Below the pieces are notes generated by a model, which worked only from the letters and a program-made list of their open reading frames with translations, was not told the origin of the DNA and did no database searches. A program made the translations under genes and the position numbers. Source: Hymenobacter jeollabukensis (lineage in GTDB: Bacteria > Bacteroidota > Bacteroidia > Cytophagales > Hymenobacteraceae). Taken from it: a stretch of 64,000 bases of DNA. How positions within the stretch are numbered: the first letter of the stretch is position 1; every line of letters begins with the position of its first letter. The DNA lies in NCBI RefSeq assembly GCF_005771675.1, contig NZ_VAJM01000001.1:868001-932000 (forward strand). Reading direction: 5' to 3'. Shown here in pieces: positions 24,254-31,750 of this stretch.

Positions 24254-25741
24254 TTAGTACCCGGTATTTTGGGTCAGCTTGGGGTTGATGTCGCGCTCCG
24301 ACTGCGGGATGGGCAGCAGCGTGTTGAACTCCTGAATGTTTTTGCCGCGGGCCCGCATGGTCGAAACCAGCGTGTTGGTGCGCTTCAGGTCGTACCACCG
24401 GTCGTCCTCGAAGGCCAGCTCGTAGCGCCGCTCGCGCAGCACGGCCGCCTTGAAGTCGGGCGTGTTGGCGGGGGTCAGGTCGTGGGTGGTGTCGCCGAAG
24501 GCGCGGCGGCGCACGATGTTCAGGTTCTCGAAGCCCTCGGTGGTGGCACCCAGGGCCTCGGCCAGAATCAGGTGCATCTCGGCCAGGCGCAGCACCGGAA
24601 TGTTCAGCTCCGAGTCGTGGCAGCAGTTGTTGGCGCGGCCCACAAACCACTTCTTCACGTTCAGGCCGTTGGGCGAGCCGGGCAGCGAGTTGGGCTGCGC
24701 GGTGCCGGCGGTGGTGCCGGCTGGGTAGGCGTCGCCGGGGCGCCAGATGGTGACGGCGCGGCGGGTGTCGCCGGTTTCGTAGCCCTGGGCAAACTCCAGC
24801 ATCGGCACGTTGAAGCCGTAGCCGCTGTTGGGCGTCAGGCCCTGGCCGCGCGGGGCGAAGAACTCGTTGCCCTTGAAGCCCACGCCGTAGTCGTTCCAGG
24901 TGGTTACGCTCGACTTGAACTGCACCTCGAAAATGGATTCCTGCCCGTTTTCGGTGGCCACCTTGAAGTTGTTGCCGTAGTCCGACCAGAGCTGAAACTT
25001 GCCGGAGTTAATCACCTGGCGGGCGGCAGCGGCGGCTTCCGTCATCTTTCCGCGGGTCAGTTGCACCTTGGCCAGCAGGCCCACGGCCGACCACTTAGTG
25101 GCCCGGCCGGCGTCGTCGCCGGTGTACTTTTCGAAGGCGGCCAGGTTGGTGGCCGCGTCGTTCAGGTCCTTCACGATCTGGGTGTACACCTCTTCCTGCG
25201 GACTGCGGGCAATCAGCGCCTCGGCGGCCGATTTGGGCGGGGTTAGGATCAGCGGCACGTCGCCGTAGATGCGCACTAGGTGGAAGTAGTAGAGGGCCCG
25301 CAGAAACTGCGCCTCGCCCAGGCAACGCTTGCGGATGCTCTCCGTCATGCTGATGCCCGGTACGCGCTCCAGCACCAGGTTGGCCCGGCCGATGCCCAGG
25401 TAGCAGGCCGACCAGTGCTCGAAAATCAGCGGGTTGGTCGGGGCGATGGTGTAGTTGTCGAGCTGCACGTACTCGGCCCCGTCGCCGCCGCCGCCGCCGC
25501 CGGTTTCGGAGTTGTCGGCCATCACGTCGCCGAAGCCCCAGAGCGAGGCGTTGTAGAGGCCCTGCTGGGTGAGCACCCCGTAGGCCGCGTTGGTGGCCTG
25601 AATGGCGTCGGTTTCGGTTTTGTAGAAGCTGGCCTCCGTCAGGCGGTCGGTGGGCGCCTGGTCGAGGAATTTATCGCCGCAGCTGTTGAGCAGCAGGCTC
25701 GCAAGCAGCGCCGCGCCCAAAAAACGTTTGGTATGTAGCAT
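24254..25741 (-). CDS. SusD/RagB family outer-membrane glycan-binding lipoprotein (beta-glucan locus)
   Basis: A 495-residue SusD homologue, the lid that captures oligosaccharides above its SusC partner. The signal peptide ends in LLNSCGDKFLDQAPTDRLT, where C21 is the lipid-bearing residue and the FLDQAPT segment is typical. The C-terminal RAFGDTTHDL..ELAFEDDRWYDLKRTNTL matches the conserved RagB/SusD ending. The ATG at 25741 is 66 bp after the susC stop, the normal order. Confidence 0.94.
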   Translation of the reverse strand: MLHTKRFLGAALLASLLLNSCGDKFLDQAPTDRLTEASFYKTETDAIQATNAAYGVLTQQGLYNASLWGFGDVMADNSETGGGGGGDGAEYVQLDNYTIAPTNPLIFEHWSACYLGIGRANLVLERVPGISMTESIRKRCLGEAQFLRALYYFHLVRIYGDVPLILTPPKSAAEALIARSPQEEVYTQIVKDLNDAATNLAAFEKYTGDDAGRATKWSAVGLLAKVQLTRGKMTEAAAAARQVINSGKFQLWSDYGNNFKVATENGQESIFEVQFKSSVTTWNDYGVGFKGNEFFAPRGQGLTPNSGYGFNVPMLEFAQGYETGDTRRAVTIWRPGDAYPAGTTAGTAQPNSLPGSPNGLNVKKWFVGRANNCCHDSELNIPVLRLAEMHLILAEALGATTEGFENLNIVRRRAFGDTTHDLTPANTPDFKAAVLRERRYELAFEDDRWYDLKRTNTLVSTMRARGKNIQEFNTLLPIPQSERDINPKLTQNTGY

Positions 25742-25807
25742 GGGAATGAGAAGCTGGAAAGGGGAAGAGTGAAGCAGGCCGGACGGGCGCCGGCCCGCCG
25801 ACTACTG

Positions 25808-28800
25808 CTAGAACCCGATGTTGACGCCGCCCAGGAAGGTACGGGCCTGCGGGTAAGTGCCGCGGTCCACGGCGTTGCCGCCCACCTCGGGGTCGAAGCC
25901 CGAGTACTTGGTCAGCGTCAGCAGGTTCTGGGACGATACGTACACTCGCACCTGCTGCCCGCCGATGGCGCCGACCCACTTTTTGGGCAGCGAGTAGCCC
26001 AGCGTGAGGGCCTTAATGCGCATGTAGGAGCCGTCTTCCACATAGTAGCTGCTCACCCGCTGGTTTTGGTTTGGGTTGCTGGTGGTGGCGCGGGGCACGC
26101 TGTTGCTGGTGCCCGGGCCGGTCCAGCGCCCGAGCACGCGGGTGGTGGAGTTGCCGTTGCCGTTCAGGCCGCCCTCGGTGTAGAAGCGGTTCAGGTTGTA
26201 CACGTCGTTGCCCTGCGAGCCTTGCAGGAACACGTACAAATCGAAGCCCTTCCACGCCACGTTGTTGATCAGGCCGTAGGTGAAGTCCGGGTTGGGGTTG
26301 CCGATCTGCGTGCGGTCCAGGTCGTTGATGGTGCCGTCGCCGTTCACGTCTTTGAAGCGGATGTCGCCGGGGGCAGCGCCCGCCTGGGTGGCGTGGGCCT
26401 GTACGTCCTCCTCGGTCTGAAAGAGGCCGTCGGCCACGAAGCCGCGGAAGAAGCCGAAGGGGTGGCCCTTGTCGTAGCGCACCACGGCGCCGCTGCGGTA
26501 CACCTGCCCGTCGTAGGGCAGGCCCGAGCCCAGCGAAGTCAGCTCGTTTTTGTAAGTCGAGAAGTTCAGCGTGGTCGTCCAGGTCAGCTCACCCTTGGCA
26601 ATGTTGCGCGTGGTCAGAGCCAGGTCGATGCCGCGGTTGTAGGCCGAGGCGGCGTTGGTGGGCGGCGCTTCGTAGGTACCCGACACGCGCGAGGGCGGCA
26701 CGCCCGCAATCAGGTTGGGCGACTTGCGGTTGTACACGTCGATGATGGCCTCCACGCGGTTGTCCCAGAAGCCCAGGTCCAGGCCCACGTTCAGCTGCTG
26801 GTTTTTCTCCCACTTCAGCAGGTCGTTGGGCAGCCGCGTGGGGGCCGCGCCCTGGTTCACCGTCTGGCCCTGTTCGCCGAAGGGGTAGATAATGTCGGTG
26901 TTGATGGTGGGCAGCGAGGCAAAGGCCCCGGCGTTGGCGGGGTTGCCCACCACGCCGTAGCCGGCGCGCAGCTTCAGGTTGCTGATCAGGCGGTTGTCCT
27001 GCAGGAAGCCCTCCTCCGAGAGGCGCCAGCCGGCCGACACGCCGGGGAAGAAGCCGAACCGCTCCCCGCTCTTGAAGGCCGACGAGCCGTCGTAGCGCAC
27101 GATGGCGGCCAGCATGTACTTGCCGGCGTACTCGTAGTTGAAGCGGCCGAAGTACGAGGCCAGCGAGGTTTCGCTGCTGGTGCCGTTGTTGTAGCGCTTA
27201 TCGTTGCGCGGGCCGGCGTCGAGTTCCTGCAAGTCGGGCCGAACATAGTCGCTGCGGCCGCCGCCCAGGTTGTAGAAGTTGAACTGCTGCCCCGACTGCC
27301 CCAGCAGGGCCGTCACCTGGTGCTTGCCGGCGAACAGGTGGTCGTAGGTCAGCGTATTCTCGATCAGGTAGCTCGGCGAGTACGCGGAATTGGCGTTGGC
27401 GGTGATGGTGGCGTACTTCGGAATGCTCGGAATGCCGGGCCGGAAGTAGCGGCTGTAATCGAAAATCATGTCCACGCCCACGTTGGTGCGGAAGCGCAGC
27501 CCTTTCACGGGCTCCAGTTCGGCATAGAGCGTGCTGAGCACCCGGTTGCGGGTGAATTTCTTTTTGTCCAGCAGGGCTTCGATGAGCGGATTGGGCTCGG
27601 TGAAGGCATCGGCCACCGGGTCGGGCATGTTCCAGGTGCCGTCGGGCTTGTAGGGCTCCACCGTGGGCGGCATCTGCAGGGCCAGCGTCACGATGCCGTT
27701 GAACTCGTCGGTGGTGTTTACCTGCCGGTCGCTCAGGTGCGTGAGCGAGAGGCTGTTGCCCATCCGAAACCACTTGTTCACGTCCAGGTCGCCGTTGGCG
27801 CGCAGCGTGAACCGCTCGAAGTTCGAGCCAACGATGGTGCCATCCTGTTTGTAGTAGCTACCCGCCACAGCGTAGCGGGCCTTGTCGCTGCCGCCGGTGG
27901 CCGTCAGGGAGTAGTTCTGAATGGCGGCCCGGCGGAAAATCTGGTCCTGCCAGTCGGTGCCTTCGCCCAAGGACTGCGGGTTCTGCAGCTTGGGCAGCAG
28001 GGCCGTGTTGCCCGCGATGCGCCCCTCGTTGTTGATGACGGCGTACTCCCGGGCGTTGAGCATGTCCAGCTTGCGCCACACCTGCTGCACGCCGCGGTAG
28101 GCATCCAGGTTGATGCTGGCTTTGCCCGCCTTGCCGCGCTTGGTGGTGATGATGACCACGCCGTTGGCGGCGCGCACCCCGTAAATCGAGGCCTGCGCAG
28201 CGTCCTTCAGCACGTCGATGCTCTCGATGTCGTTGGGGCTGATGGCGTTCAGTTGGTTTTCGTCGCCGGGGGGCAGCGGAAAGCCGTCCACCACGTACAG
28301 CGGCGCGTTGTAGCCGGCCGAGGTCACGCCGCGCACCCGCACCGAGGTACCACCCGCGCCACCCGGCGCGCCGGAGTTCTGCGTCACGGTCACGCCGGCG
28401 GCCCGGCCCTGCAGCGCCTGCGTGGGGTCCGAAATCGGCTGCTGCCGAATTTCCTGGCCCGATACCGAGGCTACCGCCCCCGTCACGCTGCTGCGTTGCT
28501 GGGTGCCGTAGCCCACCACCACCACTTCGCCCAGCGCCTGCAGATCTTCCTGCAGCTTCACGTCCAGGCCCGTCGTGGCGCCCGAAACGGGAATTTCCTG
28601 CTTCATAAAGCCCACCGCGCTGATGACCAGCGTGCTGCCTTCGGGCACGTTCAGCGAAAACTGGCCTTCGGCGTTGGTGCTGGTGCCCAGCGTGGTGCCT
28701 TTCACGATGACGGTGACGCCGGGCATCGGCGCCCCATCGGTCTGGGTCACGCGGCCCGACACGGGCACGTCGGCCACGGCAGGGCGGTGGCTGCGGGCGT

Positions 28801-28909
28801 CGCCGGGGCTGGCAGCAGCTAGCGCGGGGGCGGCCAGCGTCAGCAGGCCGCAGGCTGCCAGGGGTACCGCCCGCCGCAGTATGGAATGCGGGTAAAAGTG
28901 GTAGCTCAT
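25808..28909 (-). CDS. SusC/RagA family TonB-dependent oligosaccharide importer (beta-glucan locus)
   Basis: A 1033-residue outer-membrane barrel that imports oligosaccharides using TonB. After the signal peptide (ending near APALA) comes a CarboxypepD-like domain (VSGRVTQTDGAPMPGVTVIVKGTTLGTSTNAEGQF), then the VVVGYGTQ segment, the plug domain (VRVRGVTSAGYNAPLYVVDGFP) and the barrel, ending in FLGGVNIGF. The ATG at 28909 is chosen since the signal peptide follows it; upstream in-frame codons add only an odd leader. The 330-bp leader to the predicted promoter is discussed under that feature. Confidence 0.94.
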   Translation of the reverse strand: MSYHFYPHSILRRAVPLAACGLLTLAAPALAAASPGDARSHRPAVADVPVSGRVTQTDGAPMPGVTVIVKGTTLGTSTNAEGQFSLNVPEGSTLVISAVGFMKQEIPVSGATTGLDVKLQEDLQALGEVVVVGYGTQQRSSVTGAVASVSGQEIRQQPISDPTQALQGRAAGVTVTQNSGAPGGAGGTSVRVRGVTSAGYNAPLYVVDGFPLPPGDENQLNAISPNDIESIDVLKDAAQASIYGVRAANGVVIITTKRGKAGKASINLDAYRGVQQVWRKLDMLNAREYAVINNEGRIAGNTALLPKLQNPQSLGEGTDWQDQIFRRAAIQNYSLTATGGSDKARYAVAGSYYKQDGTIVGSNFERFTLRANGDLDVNKWFRMGNSLSLTHLSDRQVNTTDEFNGIVTLALQMPPTVEPYKPDGTWNMPDPVADAFTEPNPLIEALLDKKKFTRNRVLSTLYAELEPVKGLRFRTNVGVDMIFDYSRYFRPGIPSIPKYATITANANSAYSPSYLIENTLTYDHLFAGKHQVTALLGQSGQQFNFYNLGGGRSDYVRPDLQELDAGPRNDKRYNNGTSSETSLASYFGRFNYEYAGKYMLAAIVRYDGSSAFKSGERFGFFPGVSAGWRLSEEGFLQDNRLISNLKLRAGYGVVGNPANAGAFASLPTINTDIIYPFGEQGQTVNQGAAPTRLPNDLLKWEKNQQLNVGLDLGFWDNRVEAIIDVYNRKSPNLIAGVPPSRVSGTYEAPPTNAASAYNRGIDLALTTRNIAKGELTWTTTLNFSTYKNELTSLGSGLPYDGQVYRSGAVVRYDKGHPFGFFRGFVADGLFQTEEDVQAHATQAGAAPGDIRFKDVNGDGTINDLDRTQIGNPNPDFTYGLINNVAWKGFDLYVFLQGSQGNDVYNLNRFYTEGGLNGNGNSTTRVLGRWTGPGTSNSVPRATTSNPNQNQRVSSYYVEDGSYMRIKALTLGYSLPKKWVGAIGGQQVRVYVSSQNLLTLTKYSGFDPEVGGNAVDRGTYPQARTFLGGVNIGF

Positions 28910-29238
28910 GTGTGTGGGAATGGATGTGATTGAGTGAGGTGTTTTTCGGCAAACCGATGCCGGGCCCGTGGGCTTCGGCAAGGCAAAGAGGCAGCCGGGC
29001 TCCGGGCCACGGCGGGCCGGAACGGGCAGTAAGTAGCAAAGGCGGGGAGCCCGCGAGAGGCCTGGGCTCAGGAAAGTGCGGCGGGCAGCTTCAGCTCTTT
29101 AATAGAAGCACGCACCAGGGGCGCCGAAGCGGCGCCCACGCAGGAGGCCGGGCGGGCGGCCATGGCCGCGGGCTGGACTGGGGTGCGTTGATCGAGCCAG
29201 CGAGTGAGGCAGGAGATTAATGGCGTATTAAGGTTGGT

Positions 29239-29270
29239 CAAATATAGCGGCGTTGTTTTTGAAAAATCAA
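29239..29270 (-). promoter_or_regulatory. Candidate promoter of the beta-glucan susC operon
   Basis: On the minus strand TTG (29270-29268) is followed after 21 bp by TATATTTG (29246-29239), a perfect TAnnTTTG element. Transcription would start about 320 bp before the susC ATG, leaving a long leader with room for further control. The TTG is exactly 40 bp from the shared CGCTTACGT motif described at 29308. Confidence 0.6.
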
Positions 29271-29307
29271 GCGACAAAAATGCGCCTATAGCCTAAAAAC
29301 AGCGTTT

Positions 29308-29346
29308 TTCGCTTACGTCGCACTTTCGTCTGTACGCTTAGAGCAC
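29308..29346. promoter_or_regulatory. Putative regulator-binding site with TACGCTTA repeats (susC copy)
   Basis: CGCTTACGT (29310-29318) and TGTACGCTTAGAGCAC (29331-29346) are shared with the region before the multimodular GH16 gene, where the second element matches at 15 of 16 bases (38449-38464). The core (T/TA)CGCTTA occurs twice in the same direction 25 bp apart. Location just upstream of the predicted -33 element suits an activator. Confidence 0.5.
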
Positions 29347-29375
29347 CCTCTTTTCCGGTCGATTATGCGGCTACT

Positions 29376-29387
29376 GCAATCGTTTGC
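29376..29387. promoter_or_regulatory. Imperfect LacI-type operator-like sequence
   Basis: GCAATCGTTTGC has 5 of 6 palindromic base pairs and differs by one base from GCAAACGTTTGC at 38513. Both lie upstream of the shared TACGCTTA motifs. LacI-family proteins favour palindromes with a central CG. On its own the match is weak. Confidence 0.3.
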
Positions 29388-29425
29388 GCCATTCAGCCAC
29401 TCCGGCCCTTACGGGTAAAAAACAC

Positions 29426-29458
29426 AAAAAAAAGTGGGGGTTTAGCCCACTTTTTTTT
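29426..29458 (-). terminator. Intrinsic terminator overlapping the end of the 7TM sensor gene
   Basis: A 13-bp perfect stem (29426-29438 with 29446-29458) made of GTGGG and an eight-base A/T run, with a 7-nt loop. The stop codon (29442-29444) lies in the loop, so one arm encodes the last residues KKVG. On the minus strand the hairpin ends with eight Ts. It isolates the sensor gene from the susC control region. Confidence 0.8.
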
Positions 29459-31517
29459 CACTAGTTTTTGCTTTACTCGCCCACGTCTCCACTTTCCTTG
29501 CCAACACCGGCACGGAGGTTACTTCCTCCTCTCCTGTCTCGTCCGAATCAGCCGCCGTATCGTCGAGCAGCAGGTCGGTCCAGCTCTCGTCTTCGGCGGC
29601 GTCGGCGGCTTGGCGGCGCATGGCTTCCAGCACTTTCTGGCTGAAGCTCCAGCAGGTGGCGCGGCGCAGATCGAGCACGCGCGAGAGTTCCTGCGCGGGG
29701 TAGTTGCCCTTGTGCGTGTGCAGCAGGAACACCGCGTAGAAAGCCTTGACAATGGGAAACTTGCACTTCTGCAGCAAGGTGTACGCCGTGGCCGACTCCA
29801 CGTAGCGGCAGCGGGTGCAGCGGCGGGAGTGCGGCTCGCGGCCTTCGCAGAAGTTGTCGTGGCCGCACTTGCGGCAGTGGTAGCCCTGGGCCCATTTCAG
29901 GTCGGCCAGGTAGCTCAGACAGGCATCCTTGTCGGGGTAGATCTGGCTGAACTCGCCAAAATCCACTTCCTGCGCCAGCACCCGGGCGGCCTGGGCCTTT
30001 TGCAGGTCGCGCTGCAGGTCACCGTTCAGCTTCTCGATGGCGGCCGACTGCAGGGCCAGCAGCCCGTTGGCCTGTAGCAGCTCGCGGTTCTGGGCGGCAA
30101 TGGTTTCGCCCTGCTCGCGCAACTCCTCGGTGCGCTGGGCTACCAGGCCTTCTAGCTCGGTATTGAGTTGATCCTTAAGCTCATCGTTCTGCCGCAGCTG
30201 CTCCACCAGCTGCTCCTGCACCTCGTGCTTTTTGCGCAGCTGCTTCACCAGGCGCTGTTGCGCTCTAAGCGTCGCGTCTTGGATGCCCTTGATTTTCTCG
30301 CCCAGCGCGTAGGACAGAATCACCACTTCCAGCACGAAGGCGGCGTTCATGCTGTACACCGTGAAGGTGTTGGTGAAGGTGTCGATGCCGAGCTTGCGCA
30401 GGATGAGGAAGCCCACGCTGACTACCACCAGCGTGTGGGAAAGCAGGAAAAACCGCGCCGGCCGAAAGCCCCCGCGCCACACCCGCAGGGCAGCCACGAA
30501 CAGCATCCCGTAGGGCAGCAGATACAGCCAGAAGCTCAGGTCCGACTGCCACCACAGCGCGTCGACCAGCAGGGCGGCGGCGCTGAGCAGCACCACGTTG
30601 CGCACCCAGGGGTCGTAGTGCGGCAGGCGCTGCGGGGCATCGAGGAAGTGGCGGGCGTAGTAGCTGAAGGTGAGCAGCAGCAGCGGCGCCGAGCTGATAA
30701 TCACCAGCTGATTGAACCAGGGGTGGCCGGGCCAGAGGTACTGAAAGCCCAGGCCGTCTTCGGAGAGAAACACGAGGCTGCAGCTGAGCACGTAGAGTAC
30801 GTAGCGCAGGTAGGTTTGCTCGTGGGTGAAGAAGTACAGGCACAGGTTGTACACCACCATGATGAGCAGGATGCCGTAGAAGCCGCCCAGCAGGCCATAT
30901 TCCTGCTGAAAACGCTCTACCAGGCCCTGCTCGGTGCGCAGACGGGCCAGGAAGCTGGTCTTGGAGTTGGCCTGCAGGCGCAGGTAGTAGGTCTGCGTCT
31001 GGTCGGCGCGCAGGGGCAGGCGCAGCAGGAAGTTCTTGTAGCCGTAGGGCCGCGAGAAAAACGACCGGTCGGCGCCGGTGTGCACGGCGCTGGCGGGGTC
31101 GGCGGCATCGGGGAAGAACACGACGTCGCTCAGGTGCGAATCGTACAGCTCCAGGTACCAGTGCTGGGGCAGCGGACCGCGGGCCTGCACCGTCAGGCGC
31201 AGCCAGTAGGCCGCGCCGGTGTGCTGCATGTTGGTGGAAATGGTGGAGCCGGCCACGAAGCGGGCGGCATTCACGCCCAGCTGCACGTCGGTCAGCGTCA
31301 TCTTGCCGCCGGGGTCTTCGAGCACGCTGTAGTTGGGCGGCAGAATCAGAACCTCCTCCTGCCGGGCGCTGACGGTCAGCGGCTTCTCAGGGCCCAGCGG
31401 CGCGGCGGTGCTGAAACCGCTGAGCAGCACCCCGACCAGCAGGGTGACGAGCCAGCGCAGCGGGCCAGAGCGGGCAAGGAACAAGAACGTGTTGGGAATG
31501 GGCAAGGTGGGGCGCAT
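29442..31517 (-). CDS. 7TM (7TMR-DISM) membrane sensor fused to an IS1595-transposase-like zinc ribbon and helix-turn-helix
   Basis: This 691-residue protein has a signal peptide (19-39), an extracellular 7TMR-DISM sensing domain (about 45-195, with GAAYWLRLTV and WYLELYDSHLSDVVFF), and a seven-helix membrane domain (about 203-407). A long coiled coil runs from about 408 to 512. Where such receptors normally carry a kinase, cyclase or LytTR domain, this one has a zinc ribbon (C548, C551, C567, C570) and a helix-turn-helix (about 604-636, ELSRVLDLRRATCWSFSQKVLEAMRR). The ribbon plus the KFPIVKAFYAVFLLHTHKG linker match the front of IS1595-family transposases; the DDE domain is missing and an acidic tail follows. 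The likely role is a membrane-bound one-step transcription regulator of the adjacent glucan genes. Domain identities are by eye; DNA binding is inference. Confidence 0.78.
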   Translation of the reverse strand: MRPTLPIPNTFLFLARSGPLRWLVTLLVGVLLSGFSTAAPLGPEKPLTVSARQEEVLILPPNYSVLEDPGGKMTLTDVQLGVNAARFVAGSTISTNMQHTGAAYWLRLTVQARGPLPQHWYLELYDSHLSDVVFFPDAADPASAVHTGADRSFFSRPYGYKNFLLRLPLRADQTQTYYLRLQANSKTSFLARLRTEQGLVERFQQEYGLLGGFYGILLIMVVYNLCLYFFTHEQTYLRYVLYVLSCSLVFLSEDGLGFQYLWPGHPWFNQLVIISSAPLLLLTFSYYARHFLDAPQRLPHYDPWVRNVVLLSAAALLVDALWWQSDLSFWLYLLPYGMLFVAALRVWRGGFRPARFFLLSHTLVVVSVGFLILRKLGIDTFTNTFTVYSMNAAFVLEVVILSYALGEKIKGIQDATLRAQQRLVKQLRKKHEVQEQLVEQLRQNDELKDQLNTELEGLVAQRTEELREQGETIAAQNRELLQANGLLALQSAAIEKLNGDLQRDLQKAQAARVLAQEVDFGEFSQIYPDKDACLSYLADLKWAQGYHCRKCGHDNFCEGREPHSRRCTRCRYVESATAYTLLQKCKFPIVKAFYAVFLLHTHKGNYPAQELSRVLDLRRATCWSFSQKVLEAMRRQAADAAEDESWTDLLLDDTAADSDETGEEEVTSVPVLARKVETWASKAKTSEKKVG

Positions 31518-31750
31518 GGGAGTCTACAAGTTAGAGAAACTACCCGCAGCGCACGCAGTCGGCCGAATAAGCAAAGGGCCCCGCCCGCGCGGCGGGTAAA
31601 CCGTAGAGTATTCGTAATTAACAACTTACCATACAACTCGAATTGATCAGTATACCGAAGACTGAAAGTAAGTACTAGCTCACTTACACGCCAATTATGA
31701 CGGCTTGTGTTGGGTAGCCGAGCATCACCCGGCTGGACTCGCCCAAAGCA
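31518..31750. other. Gap between GH5 and 7TM sensor genes
   Basis: This 233-bp gap should hold the sensor promoter and the GH5 terminator. Near the GH5 end, GTGTTGGG (31708-31715) and CCCAAAGCAC (31742-31751) could form an imperfect hairpin. I find no clear TAnnTTTG, and the TACGCTTA motif of the susC region is absent here. Confidence 0.4.

Noticed and set aside
25769-28822. Open frame of about 1000 codons on the plus strand opposite susC, and similar long frames opposite other genes (for example 39896-42367 and 4978-6378)
   Set aside because: These are mirror frames caused by GC-rich codon use. Their translations are Gly/Ala/Val/His-rich without family motifs, whereas the minus-strand genes have full domain signatures.
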